A stretch of 64,000 nt of DNA from Alphaproteobacteria bacterium. Lineage in GTDB: Bacteria; Pseudomonadota; Alphaproteobacteria; Bin65. Position numbers and translations under genes: made by a program. Shown here one piece after another: positions 50,062 through 59,073 of the stretch. The DNA is taken from assembly GCA_022819985.1 (NCBI GenBank), contig JAJEGH010000027.1:1-64000 (forward strand). Direction: 5' to 3'. Below the pieces are notes generated by a model. It saw only the letters and a list, made by a program, of their open reading frames with translations. It searched no databases and was not told where the DNA came from. The stretch's first letter is position 1. Every line of letters begins with the position of its first letter.

Positions 50062-51492
50062 CTACTTCCCCCGCCGGTCCTCCACCCGTTTCGCCTTCAT
50101 CTCGGTTTTCGGGAAGGTGTCCGGCGGCACCACCTCGACCTCGACCCGCACCTCGATCCGGCTGGTGACGGCGTTGCGCACGGCGGCGACGACGCCCTCC
50201 GGGCTGGCGTAGTCGGCGTGTTCCACTTCGATACGCATGAAGTCGATGCCCTCGGCTGTAGTGTCGAGCCGGACCATATATTCGTCGCCCACGCCCTCGA
50301 CGGCGCGCACCCCCTCCTCCACCACGCTGGGATAGAATTTGATGCCGCGCAGAACGATCAGGTCGTCCGCCCGGCCCTGGAAACCGCCGAGGGCGCGGAC
50401 ATGGGTCCGGCCGCAGGCGCAGGGCGCGGTGTCGAAGCGGGTATAGTCGCCGACGACGAAACGCAGGTGGCTGGAGCTTTCGGAATTCATGTTGGTGCAG
50501 ACGGTGATGCCGCGCCCGCCTTCCGGCACGACCGCCATGCCGTTATCCGGGTCGCACAGTTCCCAGACTTGGATATCCTCCATCAGGTGGGTCTGCACCG
50601 TGCCGTCCGCGCGCACCGGATGGCTGCACGAAAAACCGCCGGAATGGGGCGAGGCCTCGGTGCAGCCGTAGAATTCCACCACCTCGGCGCCCCACATCTC
50701 TTCCAGCCGCCGGCGCGTCGCCGCAATGCCGGCCGCCGGCTCGCCGCCGGTGAACAGCCTTGTCACCGACGTTTGCGCCGGATCGTGGCCCAAGTCGCGC
50801 ATGACATGGCCGAGGCGCAGAAGCTGCGACGGCAGGGTCGCCAGGATGGTCGGCCTGTAGCGCAGGATGAAGTTGCAGCGCAATTCCGCGGTCAGCCCGC
50901 CGCCCGGAATGCAGGGCACGCCCATATGGGCGAGCGCGTGCAGCACGCCCCAGCCCCAGACATGGGGGCCGAAGCCGACGACCAGGAACACCTTCTCCCC
51001 CGGCCGGGCGCCGAGCGACCACAGCGCCCGGCTGTTCGCCCATTTCCAGTAGTCCAGGTCGGTCTTCGAATAGCGGAAGACCCGCGGCGTGCCGGTCGAG
51101 CCGGAGGTCGGGAATATCGTCCAGCCGCGGTCGCGCCAGATTTCGTCGTCATGGGTGGTGTAGGTGCCCCAGGGCGGATGGGCCGCCATGTCGGCAACCA
51201 TCTCCTTCTTGTCGACCGGCCGCCATTTCGGCAAGTCGTCGACGGTCCGGATATCGTCCGGGATCATGCCGGCATCGTCGAACCGGCGGCGGTAGAAGGC
51301 GCTGTTCTCGTAGAGGAACGGCGAGAGCGTCTCCAGCTTGGCGTTCTGGATCGCCCGGATTTCGTCGCGCGACGCGGTCTCCAGGCTCGGCGACCAGTAG
51401 TCCGCCGAGCCCGGCCCGGCGAAATCCCGGCGGTAGCGTTCGAGAACCGCCATATAGGCGCGGCGGGTGGCGGCGGCGCGGTCTTCGGACAT
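50062..51492 (-). CDS. phenylacetate-CoA ligase-like adenylate-forming enzyme
   Basis: A 476-residue PaaK-related acyl-CoA ligase. The P-loop-like motif is TSGSTGTPRVFRYSK. The adenylate region EFYGCTEASPHSGGFSC and RADDLIVLRGIKFYPSVVEEGV match PaaK, and the C-terminal domain VPPDTFPKTEMKAKRVEDRR is typical. CACGRTH resembles metal- or structure-binding cysteines of PaaK relatives. The substrate acid is unknown, and no paaA-E ring-oxidation genes are near. The ATG at 51492 was chosen; a GTG at 51501 is possible. Confidence 0.88.
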   Translation of the reverse strand: MSEDRAAATRRAYMAVLERYRRDFAGPGSADYWSPSLETASRDEIRAIQNAKLETLSPFLYENSAFYRRRFDDAGMIPDDIRTVDDLPKWRPVDKKEMVADMAAHPPWGTYTTHDDEIWRDRGWTIFPTSGSTGTPRVFRYSKTDLDYWKWANSRALWSLGARPGEKVFLVVGFGPHVWGWGVLHALAHMGVPCIPGGGLTAELRCNFILRYRPTILATLPSQLLRLGHVMRDLGHDPAQTSVTRLFTGGEPAAGIAATRRRLEEMWGAEVVEFYGCTEASPHSGGFSCSHPVRADGTVQTHLMEDIQVWELCDPDNGMAVVPEGGRGITVCTNMNSESSSHLRFVVGDYTRFDTAPCACGRTHVRALGGFQGRADDLIVLRGIKFYPSVVEEGVRAVEGVGDEYMVRLDTTAEGIDFMRIEVEHADYASPEGVVAAVRNAVTSRIEVRVEVEVVPPDTFPKTEMKAKRVEDRRGK

Positions 51493-51617
51493 GGCTCTCA
51501 CGGGTTGCGGAAGGCCGGATCAGGATACGCGCACCCACCCGGCGCGCGCAAAGCCTCCCCAGGGCGACACCAGCGATCTGGCGCGCGATGCGGCAGGAAA
51601 GCAGTCCGGACTCCACC

Positions 51618-51646
51618 CGATCGGGTTCGAATCCCGCCGTCCGGCC
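51618..51646 (+). other. tRNA-like T-arm/3' end fragment
   Basis: The bases around GGGTTCGAATCCC (51623-51635), followed by GCCGTCCGGCC, look like a tRNA T-arm with loop TTCGAAT and the start of a 3' acceptor. I could not fold a D-arm or anticodon arm at normal distance. GGCCGGA at 51513-51519 could pair with TCCGGCC, but that spacing is too long for a tRNA. A decayed tRNA 3' end or an attachment-site relic is possible; chance is also possible. Confidence 0.3.
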
Positions 51647-51663
51647 TTAAGCTTGTCTGAATT

Positions 51664-52044
51664 CTATTTCACGGACTCCATTTTATAGGTGACCGATCGT
51701 CCGGTGCCGTTGTTTCTGACAAACGTCACACGGTTTCCGGAAACGGACACTGTCTGACAGTCGTATCCCATGTCTCTGCGGCCGATTTTTCCGGTTCTGC
51801 AATATGTATCGCCTGTCCAATTCCACAGTCCGGTCAACTTTCCTGCCCTGAACGCGCCGGTCAGCCTTCCATCCTCGTGAAAGATTGCCGTGCCGTATTC
51901 GTGGACCAGATTTCTTCCGACCACCAACTCTCTGAATTCTTTTTCCGTCTTGACTTTCCTTTCCTCGGCAACGGCAACGGACGCCGCAAGATTCGAGAAC
52001 GACAAGGCGAAAACGATAAGAATGCAGTGTCTCGCAATTTTCAC
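51664..52044 (-). CDS. small secreted protein of unknown function
   Basis: A 126-residue protein with a clear signal peptide (ILIVFALSFSNLAASVAVA). The mature part reads EFRELVVGRNLVHEYGTAIFHEDGRLTGAFRAGKLTGLWNWTGDTYCRTGKIGRRDMGYDCQTV (within residues 35-100): a small beta-rich, probably disulfide-linked domain (two Cys). Similar short exported proteins occur in Rhodobacteraceae with misleading names. The function is not known. It is less GC-rich than its neighbours, which may point to transfer. No partner gene is adjacent. Confidence 0.7.
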   Translation of the reverse strand: MKIARHCILIVFALSFSNLAASVAVAEERKVKTEKEFRELVVGRNLVHEYGTAIFHEDGRLTGAFRAGKLTGLWNWTGDTYCRTGKIGRRDMGYDCQTVSVSGNRVTFVRNNGTGRSVTYKMESVK

Positions 52045-52287
52045 AACTCTTCTCCCTCTTCTTCAAGGAAACTCGCGGAGCCGATCCGACACGATGCGCA
52101 GACCGTTATCCAAGTCCCGCACATTGCGATGCAGGCCCCGGAGAAAGCCTATGACCGCAATCTCAACTGCCAAAATTGCCGCTGCATCGAAAACCAGCCC
52201 ACCCGGACGGATAGCATTTCCGGCTCTCGATTCCAAGGCGGGAACGAGCGCAGCGAGTTAAAAGAAACCTGTGGTCAGCTTCGGCGC

Positions 52288-53493
52288 TCAGTCCTGGGCC
52301 ATCATCGCCGCCATCCTGCGGTGGAACCCCTGGAGAGCCGGTTCGTTGCGGCCGTAGACGACCTCATCGACGAGCCCGCTGGCGAAGCCGGCATAGGCCG
52401 ATTCGGCGGCGGCGAAATCCTCGTTCTCCACCGTGCGCACGGCGAGATCGAGATTGGCGTCCCAGTGGCGCCGGGCCTTGTCGCTCGTTGCCGGCTCGGG
52501 AATGTAGAGATCGAGATGGACCTCGGTCCGGTCGACCCGGCCGTCGCGCGGGAAGATGCGCCACACCTCGGCATGGTCCTGCTGCATGACGAAAATCGCG
52601 TTGGGCGGCAGGTAGTAGACGATCGCGGAATGCCAGACCGCGTCCCACTCGGCCTCGGGCCGGTTGCGCATTTCGACGATGGAGCGGCGCGGCAGGAACT
52701 CCCGGAAGCTCGCGCCGAATTCGTCGTACAGGCAGAGGTTCGGGAAGAAGATCGGCGCCACCGTCTGCTTGTGGAGCACGGCGAAATGGTAGGGCTCCAT
52801 GAAGGTGTCGAGCGCCATCTTCCAGTTGATCGCCGGGGTCATCCGGTGGCTGGCATAGTAGTGGTATCCGGCCAGCCCGTAGCCGGCGAATTCGGCGGCC
52901 AGGCCGTCCAGCGATTCGGCCGGATCGGCCGGCGCCTCGCCGGACAGCCGGATCCAGATCATGCCGTCGGCCTCGGCGCAGGGCAGCGCCGCCAGTGCGC
53001 AGTCGGCGAAATCGACGCCATCGAAGCTGTCCGGATCCGGTATGCCCGTCAGCCGCCCGTCCGCGCCATAGGCCCAACCGTGATAGGGGCAGGCGAAGCC
53101 GCGCCGCACGGCGCCCGCCCCGTCGAGCAGGCGGGTGCCGCGGTGGCGGCAGCTGTTCAGGAAGGCCCGCGCGACCCCGTCTTCGCCGCGCATGAGCAGG
53201 ACCGGCACGCCGATGAGATCTTCCGCCAGGTAGCTGCCCGGCCCGGACAGCCGTCCGGAAAGGCAGGCCAGCAGGGTCTTGCGGCGCAGGATGCGCGCCA
53301 TCTCGGCCTCGAACCGGCCGGGATCGGTGTAGATGCCGACGGGATTGCGCATGACATCCGCCGCCCGGTCCGTCGTGCCGGCGTCCAGATGGTCGAGCAC
53401 GCGCCCGACCAGCGATCGGTGGGTTTCTCTAAGCAAGGATTCGCCCGGAACTGTTTGCGTCGGCGAAAGGCGGGGCCGACGGGGATCGGACAA
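52288..53493 (-). CDS. Rieske non-heme iron oxygenase, alpha subunit
   Basis: A 401-residue ring-hydroxylating-type oxygenase. The Rieske [2Fe-2S] motif is visible as CRHRGTRLL and CPYHGWAY. The mononuclear iron site lies in MALDTFMEPYHFAVLHKQT with two His. The catalytic domain is full length. The start is a TTG at 53493; the first 50 residues are variable. No ferredoxin or reductase gene is next to it, so electrons must come from elsewhere. It could act on aromatics or quaternary amines; this cannot be decided from sequence. Confidence 0.87.
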   Translation of the reverse strand: MSDPRRPRLSPTQTVPGESLLRETHRSLVGRVLDHLDAGTTDRAADVMRNPVGIYTDPGRFEAEMARILRRKTLLACLSGRLSGPGSYLAEDLIGVPVLLMRGEDGVARAFLNSCRHRGTRLLDGAGAVRRGFACPYHGWAYGADGRLTGIPDPDSFDGVDFADCALAALPCAEADGMIWIRLSGEAPADPAESLDGLAAEFAGYGLAGYHYYASHRMTPAINWKMALDTFMEPYHFAVLHKQTVAPIFFPNLCLYDEFGASFREFLPRRSIVEMRNRPEAEWDAVWHSAIVYYLPPNAIFVMQQDHAEVWRIFPRDGRVDRTEVHLDLYIPEPATSDKARRHWDANLDLAVRTVENEDFAAAESAYAGFASGLVDEVVYGRNEPALQGFHRRMAAMMAQD

Positions 53494-53616
53494 TCTTGTT
53501 GACCGCCTCTCGCAAAAAGACGCTATAACGGTATCGGTTTGGCCGCCGCAATACGTCGACAGCAGGACAAAACGGCCAATCGGAGACGATCGTCAGAACC
53601 CATTGGGAGGGACGTC

Positions 53617-54813
53617 ATGAAGAAACTTGTTATCGGGACCGTCGCGGCGACGGCCCTTGCGGCCGGCCTCGCAGCGCCGGCGCAGGCCGAGAATTTCCGC
53701 ATCGGCTTCCTCAACACGCTGTCCGGCGGCGCCGCCGTTCTGGGCAAGTCGCAGCTGGCCGGCTGGCAGCTCGGCCTCGAACTCGAAGGCTGGAAGAAGA
53801 ATGGCGACAAGCTGGGCGGCGTACCGACGGACATCCATGTCGGCGACGACCAGCGCAAGCCGGATGTCGGGCTGCGCGCGGTCCGCAAGTGGCTCAAGTC
53901 CCAAAGGGTGCACATGGTCGCCGGCGTCATCTGGTCGAACATCCTGGCAGCCGTGCAGCGCCCGGTGACCCGCTCGCGGCGGATCATGATGAGCACCAAC
54001 GCCGGCTGGTCCGGCATGGCGGGCAAGAATTGCAGCCCCTACTTCATTTCGAGTTCGTTCCAGAACGACGAGAACGCCGAAGCGATGGGCGAGCTGCTGA
54101 ACCTCGAAGGCCTGAAGAAGGTGTTCATGATGTCGGCGAACTACCAGGCCGGAAAGGACATGCTGAACGGCTTCCAGCGCACCTTCAAGGACGGCAAGGT
54201 CGTCGGCCAGATCCTGTACAAACTGGGGACTCGCGACTTTCAGGCCCATATCAGCAAGGTGCGCGCCAGCGGCGCCGACTCGCTGTTCATCTTCGCGCCG
54301 GGCGGCATGGGCGTGGCCTTCATGAAGCAGTGGGCGGCCGCCGGCGCCGGCAAGACGGTGAAACTCTTCACCAGCTACGCCGTCGACTATCTGAGCCTCA
54401 AGCCGATCGGCGAGGCGGCGGTGGGCTCGTTCCACACGCTGCACTGGGGCCCGAACCTGGACAATCCGCGCAACAAGGAGTTCATCAAGGCCTTCATGGC
54501 CAAGCACAAGCGGATGCCGGACATGTTCGCCCTGCAACCCTATGACGGCGCACGGAAGATCGCCGACGGCCTGCGCGGCGTGAAGGGCAACTTCAAGAAC
54601 CTGAAAAACCTGGTGAAGACGATGCGCGCCCAGGGACTCAACTCGGTGCGCGGACAGCTGAAATACAATGTCAACGGCTTCCTGATCCAGCCCTGGTACA
54701 AGCGCTCGGTGACGCTCGACGCCAAGGGCGTGCCGCAGATCGAGGTGAACCAGATGGTGATGTTCAGGCCGGACAGCTTCAGCAGCAAATGCCCGGAGAA
54801 GAGCTGGAACTGA
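53617..54813 (+). CDS. ABC transporter substrate-binding protein, branched-chain amino acid type
   Basis: A 398-residue periplasmic binding protein (Peripla_BP_6-like) with a signal peptide (VIGTVAATALAAGLAAPAQA). The LivJ-like start is [30 protein letters not shown], with the sugar-binding-like segments later. The ATG at 53617 has GGGAGGG upstream. Permease and ATPase genes are absent next to it, so it depends on a remote transporter. A TTGACC/TATAAC pair with long (19-bp) spacing sits at 53499-53529. It ends with a clear terminator. Confidence 0.9.
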   Translation: MKKLVIGTVAATALAAGLAAPAQAENFRIGFLNTLSGGAAVLGKSQLAGWQLGLELEGWKKNGDKLGGVPTDIHVGDDQRKPDVGLRAVRKWLKSQRVHMVAGVIWSNILAAVQRPVTRSRRIMMSTNAGWSGMAGKNCSPYFISSSFQNDENAEAMGELLNLEGLKKVFMMSANYQAGKDMLNGFQRTFKDGKVVGQILYKLGTRDFQAHISKVRASGADSLFIFAPGGMGVAFMKQWAAAGAGKTVKLFTSYAVDYLSLKPIGEAAVGSFHTLHWGPNLDNPRNKEFIKAFMAKHKRMPDMFALQPYDGARKIADGLRGVKGNFKNLKNLVKTMRAQGLNSVRGQLKYNVNGFLIQPWYKRSVTLDAKGVPQIEVNQMVMFRPDSFSSKCPEKSWN

Positions 54814-54836
54814 TCTCCGGTCCGATCCTTTTGCAA

Positions 54837-54865
54837 AGGGCGCTCCGTTCGGGGCGCCCTTTTTC
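54837..54865 (+). terminator. rho-independent terminator after the ABC binding-protein gene
   Basis: A 10-bp stem (AGGGCGCTCC with GGGGCGCCCT, one G-U pair), GTTC loop and a T-run at 54860-54864. It stands 24 bp after the stop codon, the clearest intrinsic terminator in the window. Confidence 0.85.
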
Positions 54866-54903
54866 TTTGCCCGCTCCCTAAAGCGGCATCGCCCCGGCGC
54901 CCG

Positions 54904-55659
54904 TCAGCCCCGGCCGATATGGGGCATCTTGGTCGCCATGATGGTCATGAAGAGCGCGTTGGCGTCGAGCGGCAGGTTCGCCATGTGCAGGACCGATGTG
55001 GCGACGTGTTCGACATCCATGCGCGGCTCGACCATCTTTTCGCCGTTCGCCTGCAGGATGCCCTCGGCCATTACCTTCGTCATCCCGGTCACCGCGTTGC
55101 CGATATCGATCTGGCAGGCGGTGATGTCGTCGGGCCGGCCGTCCAATGCTATGGACTTGGTGAGGCCGGTGAGCGCGTGCTTGGTCGCGGTGTAGGGCGC
55201 GGTGAACGGCCGCGGCGTGTGGGCCGAAATCGACCCGTTGTTGATAATCCGCCCGCCCTTCGGCTCCTGCGCCTTCATGATCCGGATGGCGTGCTGGGCG
55301 CAGATGAAACAGGCGGTCAGGTTCAGGTCGACCACGTCGCGCCATTGCTGCGGCGTCAGTTCCTCCATCGGCACCTGCGGCGCGCCCCGGCCGGCGTTGT
55401 TGAACAGCACGTCGAGCCGGCCGAACTCCCCGACCGTGCGCGCGAACAGCCGGGCGACCTGGTCGTCGTCGGTCACGTCGGTCGGCAGCGCCAGCATCCG
55501 GCCGCCGCCTTCGGCCGCCTGCGCCGCCGTCTTGTCCAGTTCGTCGGCGCGGCGGCCGGCCAGCGCCACGTTGTAGCCGTCGGCCTGCATCGCCAGGGCG
55601 ACCGCCCGGCCGATGCCGGAGCCGGCGCCGGTGACGATGGCGGATCGGACATGGGACAT
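54904..55659 (-). CDS. SDR-family oxidoreductase
   Basis: A 251-residue short-chain dehydrogenase/reductase. The cofactor motif [19 protein letters not shown], catalytic Ser in [12 protein letters not shown] and YxxxK in [11 protein letters not shown] are all present. The AGRRADEL loop after the second strand (Arg-Arg) suggests NADP(H). The substrate is unknown. It is the last gene of a minus-strand group; the DadA-like gene is 116 bp upstream. Confidence 0.9.
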   Translation of the reverse strand: MSHVRSAIVTGAGSGIGRAVALAMQADGYNVALAGRRADELDKTAAQAAEGGGRMLALPTDVTDDDQVARLFARTVGEFGRLDVLFNNAGRGAPQVPMEELTPQQWRDVVDLNLTACFICAQHAIRIMKAQEPKGGRIINNGSISAHTPRPFTAPYTATKHALTGLTKSIALDGRPDDITACQIDIGNAVTGMTKVMAEGILQANGEKMVEPRMDVEHVATSVLHMANLPLDANALFMTIMATKMPHIGRG

Positions 55660-55775
55660 GACGCGCCTCCCGGGGCTTTGTTTGACGGACCGTAACCGGC
55701 CTCCGGTTTAGGAAGACTCGCGGGGACGGTCAATCGCGGCGGGCGTCGCCCCCGATATCCGGCAGGCCGCCGGCC

Positions 55776-57017
55776 CTATCGATCCACCTTGTAGGGCGTC
55801 ATGTCGACATCCGGCGTCGCGCCCGCGATCAGGTCCGCGACAAGGCGGCCGGTCCGCGCGCCGCCGGTCAGGCCGACATGATGATGGCCGAACGCCGTGA
55901 AGACGTTCGGAAAGGCCGGCACGGCGCCGATATAGGGGATGCTGTCGGCCGGCGCCGGGCGGTGGCCCAGCCATTCGGTCTCGCGCTGCCAGGCCATGCC
56001 GGGAAACGCCGCCGCGCCCGCCCGGACCGCGCGCAGCGGCGCCCGGCGCGGCCCGGCCTCCAGCCCGCCGAATTCGACCAGCCCGGCGAAGCGGACCCGT
56101 CCGGTCATCGGCGTGACCGCAATCTTGCTGTCGCTCAGCATGATGCACCGGGCGGGGCCGCCCTCGGGTTCCCACAGTTCGGCGTGATAACCGCGCTCGC
56201 TTTCCAGCGGGATCCTGAGGCCCAGCGGCTTGAGGACCCGCGCCGACCAGGCGCCGGCGGCGACCAGGATCTTCTCGGCCCGGACAACCCTGTCGCCGAA
56301 CTGCACGCCTTCGGCCCTGCCGCCTGCGCGTTCGAAGCCGGTGAACGCCGCCTCCAGGATGTCGCCGCCGGCCGCAGCGAAGCTCCGGGCGAGCGCCTTC
56401 ACATAGTCGCCCGGCCCGTCGACCATGCCGTGGCCCGCTTCCAGCGCGGCGACGAAGCGGTAGTCCGGGCCGAGCGCCGGTTCCAGCTCCCGGACCGCCC
56501 CGCCCTCGTATTCCCGCCAGCCGATGCCGAGGCCGCGCCGGATGGCCCAGCCGTAGCCGTCGGCCTCGAACGCCGCCCGGTCGCGGTAGGCGTATAGATA
56601 GGGTTGCGCCCGGATATGCGCTTCGGCCGGCGTGCCGCGCGCCAGGGCCCGGTGCTCCTCCAGGCTGTCGCCGATAATCGGCGTCAGGGCGGCGGCGATC
56701 CGGCGGACGTTGCGGTCGGTTCCGTTGGCGAGATAACGCGCCAGCCAGGGCAGCAGGACCGGCAGATACGGCCAGCGCAGGAACAGCGGCCCCTTGCCGC
56801 GCAGCAGCATGCCGGGCGCCTTGCCCAGCAGGCCCGGCACGGGCACCGGCGTCACGGCGCCCGGCACCAGGATGCCGGCGTTGCCGAAGGAGGCGCCCTC
56901 GCCCGGCGCCCGCCGGTCGGCGAGCGTCACGCGCAGGCCGCGGCGCTGCAGGTTCAGCGCCGCGCTGACGCCGACGATCCCGGCGCCGACGACGAGGACG
57001 TCGGTTTCGGACGTCAC
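55776..57017 (-). CDS. FAD-dependent D-amino acid dehydrogenase/oxidase-like protein
   Basis: A 413-residue DAO-family flavoprotein of DadA type. The FAD Rossmann motif is VLVVGAGIVGVSAALNLQRRG, with GEGASFGNAGILVPGAVTP and AAGAWSARVLKPLG; PYIGAVPAFPNVFTAFGHHHVGLTGGARTG (about 371-400) is the C-terminal signature. It probably oxidises an amino acid or N-methyl amino acid. The close upstream AraC regulator suggests co-regulation. Confidence 0.88.
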   Translation of the reverse strand: MTSETDVLVVGAGIVGVSAALNLQRRGLRVTLADRRAPGEGASFGNAGILVPGAVTPVPVPGLLGKAPGMLLRGKGPLFLRWPYLPVLLPWLARYLANGTDRNVRRIAAALTPIIGDSLEEHRALARGTPAEAHIRAQPYLYAYRDRAAFEADGYGWAIRRGLGIGWREYEGGAVRELEPALGPDYRFVAALEAGHGMVDGPGDYVKALARSFAAAGGDILEAAFTGFERAGGRAEGVQFGDRVVRAEKILVAAGAWSARVLKPLGLRIPLESERGYHAELWEPEGGPARCIMLSDSKIAVTPMTGRVRFAGLVEFGGLEAGPRRAPLRAVRAGAAAFPGMAWQRETEWLGHRPAPADSIPYIGAVPAFPNVFTAFGHHHVGLTGGARTGRLVADLIAGATPDVDMTPYKVDR

Positions 57018-57041
57018 GGACGTGCGCCGCTGCGGCGCGGC

Positions 57042-58040
57042 CTAGCGGTGCGCATGCTTCCGCATGTCCCGCGGCGTTGCCTGGAAATGCGCCTTGAACC
57101 GGCGGTTGAAATAGGAAATGTCCGAGAAACCGTTCCGGTAGGCGATCTCGGCGATCGGCGTGCGTGCCTGCTCCGGCGCCGTCAGATCCGCAGCCGCCCG
57201 TTCGAGCCGGCAGTGCAGGACGTGGCGTGAAAAGCTGTTACCGGTGCGTTCGAACAGCTTGTGGACATAGCGCTTGCTGATGCCGAAACGCGCGGCGACC
57301 CCGCCGACCGAAAGGGCCGGTTCGTGCAGCCGGCTCTCGACATATTCCAGGATGGCCGCCAGCAACGCCGGATGGAGCGTTTCGGGCGGGATATCCGGGT
57401 TGCGGTTCCGCGCACAGGACTGGGCGGCCAGCCGGATCAGGCTCTCCAGCATCAGGCTGCCGTCGGCGGGATCGATGGCGCGGGCGCCGCGGTTCAGGGT
57501 GCGGGCGGCCGCCGCGATCAGCGGCCCGAGAAACGGATGGTCCGAGACCCGGCGGATCCCCGGAATATCCCGGTCGGCAAACGACTCCTCGACCGCGTGG
57601 CGCGGCAGCCAGAAGGAGGCGACGCTCATGTCGCGCCCCGCCGGGTGGGAAATCCGGAACGGCAGGTCGCTGCCGAACAGCGCGACCTGACCGGGCGCCA
57701 GCCGGACCGCCCGGCCCGTCTGCTCGATCACGCATTCGGATTTGAGCTGGATGTTGAGGAAAAAGCACTGCTCGGCCGTCCGGCGGATCTGCGCCGGCGT
57801 CCGCTGCACATGATGGGGCGTGCCGCGCACGCGGTTGACCGCGCCGCCGGCCAGCGGCACCGATTCGACCTCGGCATCGAACGGGCCGGAACGGGCGTGC
57901 TCGGGCGACAGGTCCATGAAGGCTTCGCAGACCGCCTCGCGGAAATAGGCGAAGCGCTCCGGCTCGGCGACATCGGCGGTGCGCCAGACTTCGTACCGTC
58001 TCTCGCGCTGGCAGGATGCCTGTCCGGCCTCGCGGGCCAT
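57042..58040 (-). CDS. AraC-family transcriptional regulator
   Basis: A 332-residue regulator with an N-terminal AraC-binding-domain-14-like sensor (PFDAEVESVPLAGGAVNRVRGTPHHVQRTP...) and a C-terminal pair of HTH motifs (LSVGGVAARFGISKRYVHKLFERTGNSFSRHVLHCRLERA at about 240-280, then IAEIAYRNGFSDISYFNRRFKAHFQATP). The ATG at 58040 gives the family length. It lies 24 bp before the DadA-like gene and is divergent from an exported hydrolase; either may be a target. Confidence 0.9.
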   Translation of the reverse strand: MAREAGQASCQRERRYEVWRTADVAEPERFAYFREAVCEAFMDLSPEHARSGPFDAEVESVPLAGGAVNRVRGTPHHVQRTPAQIRRTAEQCFFLNIQLKSECVIEQTGRAVRLAPGQVALFGSDLPFRISHPAGRDMSVASFWLPRHAVEESFADRDIPGIRRVSDHPFLGPLIAAAARTLNRGARAIDPADGSLMLESLIRLAAQSCARNRNPDIPPETLHPALLAAILEYVESRLHEPALSVGGVAARFGISKRYVHKLFERTGNSFSRHVLHCRLERAAADLTAPEQARTPIAEIAYRNGFSDISYFNRRFKAHFQATPRDMRKHAHR

Positions 58041-58177
58041 GAAGCGTTCCCTCGAGTCCCGTTGCGGTGCGCTGTGGGCCAAGAACCGGCCCGGCGCTGC
58101 CGTCAGGATAGGGCAGTGCGATGGCCGGGGCAATTCTGCGGTCGCCGGCCGGCAATCGGGCACGAGGGAGCAGACCG

Positions 58178-59041
58178 ATGACCATTCACCGCAGACAGTT
58201 CATGCAGGGGGCGGGCGCGGCGGGCGCGCTGGCCACGGTTCCGGCAACCGTTCTGGCCGCCGACGCCGCCAGGTCCGCCGGGAAACCGAAGCAGGAGGCA
58301 AACATGACGACATTCGTGCTGATTCACGGCGCCTGGCACTATGGCGCGTTATGGGACGAGGTTGCGAAACCGCTGCGCAAGGCCGGACACACCGTCCACA
58401 CCCCGACGCTGGCCGGCAACGGCCCCGGCGACGACATCGACCGGACCGTCGGGCACAGCGACGCCGTCAAGTCCGCCGTCGACTATGTCGTGGAAAACGA
58501 CCTGAAGGATTTCGTGCTCCTCGGCCATTCCTACGGCGGCACGATCATCTCCCGGATGGCGGAGGAACTGCCGGACCGCGTCCGCCGGCTGATCTACTGG
58601 AACGCCTTCGTGCTGAATGACGGCGAATCGATCGAAGCGGTCAGCCCGCCGCACTACAAGCAGCTGATGGATTCGATCGCGTCCTCCGGGGCCTACGGCC
58701 CGGGCGCGGTCAAACTGCCGTTCCCGGTTTGGCGCGAGGCGTTCATGAACGATGCGGACCTCGCGCTCGCCCGGAAGACCTACGACCTGACGACGCCGCA
58801 CCCGCTGCGGACGCTGACCGACCGGGTGGCGCTGAAATCCTTCCACAAACTGCAGATTCCGCGCTCCTACATCAACTGCATGGAAGACATCGCCATGCCC
58901 CCGGGAGATTTCGCCTGGCATCCGCGGTTCACGGCGCGTCTGGGCCTGTGCCGGCTGGTGCAGATGCCGGGCGGTCACGAAGCCTGCTTCACCAATCCGG
59001 AACTGCTCGCCGCCAAGATCGTCGAAGCCGGCCGGGACTGA
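58178..59041 (+). CDS. exported alpha/beta-fold hydrolase, plant-esterase-like
   Basis: A 287-residue protein with a Tat-like leader (HRRQFMQGAGAAGALATVPATVLAADA). The core matches the small esterase/hydroxynitrile-lyase-like group: VLIHGAWHYGALWDEVAKPLRKAGHTVHTPTLAG (47-80), LLGHSYGG with Ser118, and a C-terminal His in PGGHEACFTNPE. Asp is expected near LNDGES or later; it is not settled. Substrates of relatives include pyrethroid and salicylate esters. Ribosome binding site GAGGGAG. Confidence 0.85.
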   Translation: MTIHRRQFMQGAGAAGALATVPATVLAADAARSAGKPKQEANMTTFVLIHGAWHYGALWDEVAKPLRKAGHTVHTPTLAGNGPGDDIDRTVGHSDAVKSAVDYVVENDLKDFVLLGHSYGGTIISRMAEELPDRVRRLIYWNAFVLNDGESIEAVSPPHYKQLMDSIASSGAYGPGAVKLPFPVWREAFMNDADLALARKTYDLTTPHPLRTLTDRVALKSFHKLQIPRSYINCMEDIAMPPGDFAWHPRFTARLGLCRLVQMPGGHEACFTNPELLAAKIVEAGRD

Positions 59042-59073
59042 GAGCGGGCGCAGCCCGTCCCGCGACGGGCGCT

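Noticed and set aside
51594..51617. RNase P RNA-like string (AGGAAAG...GTCCGGACTCCAC)
   Set aside because: It recalls conserved region I of RNase P RNA, but the remaining conserved regions and the needed several hundred bases of structure are not found; the AGTCCGGACT part is just a short palindrome.
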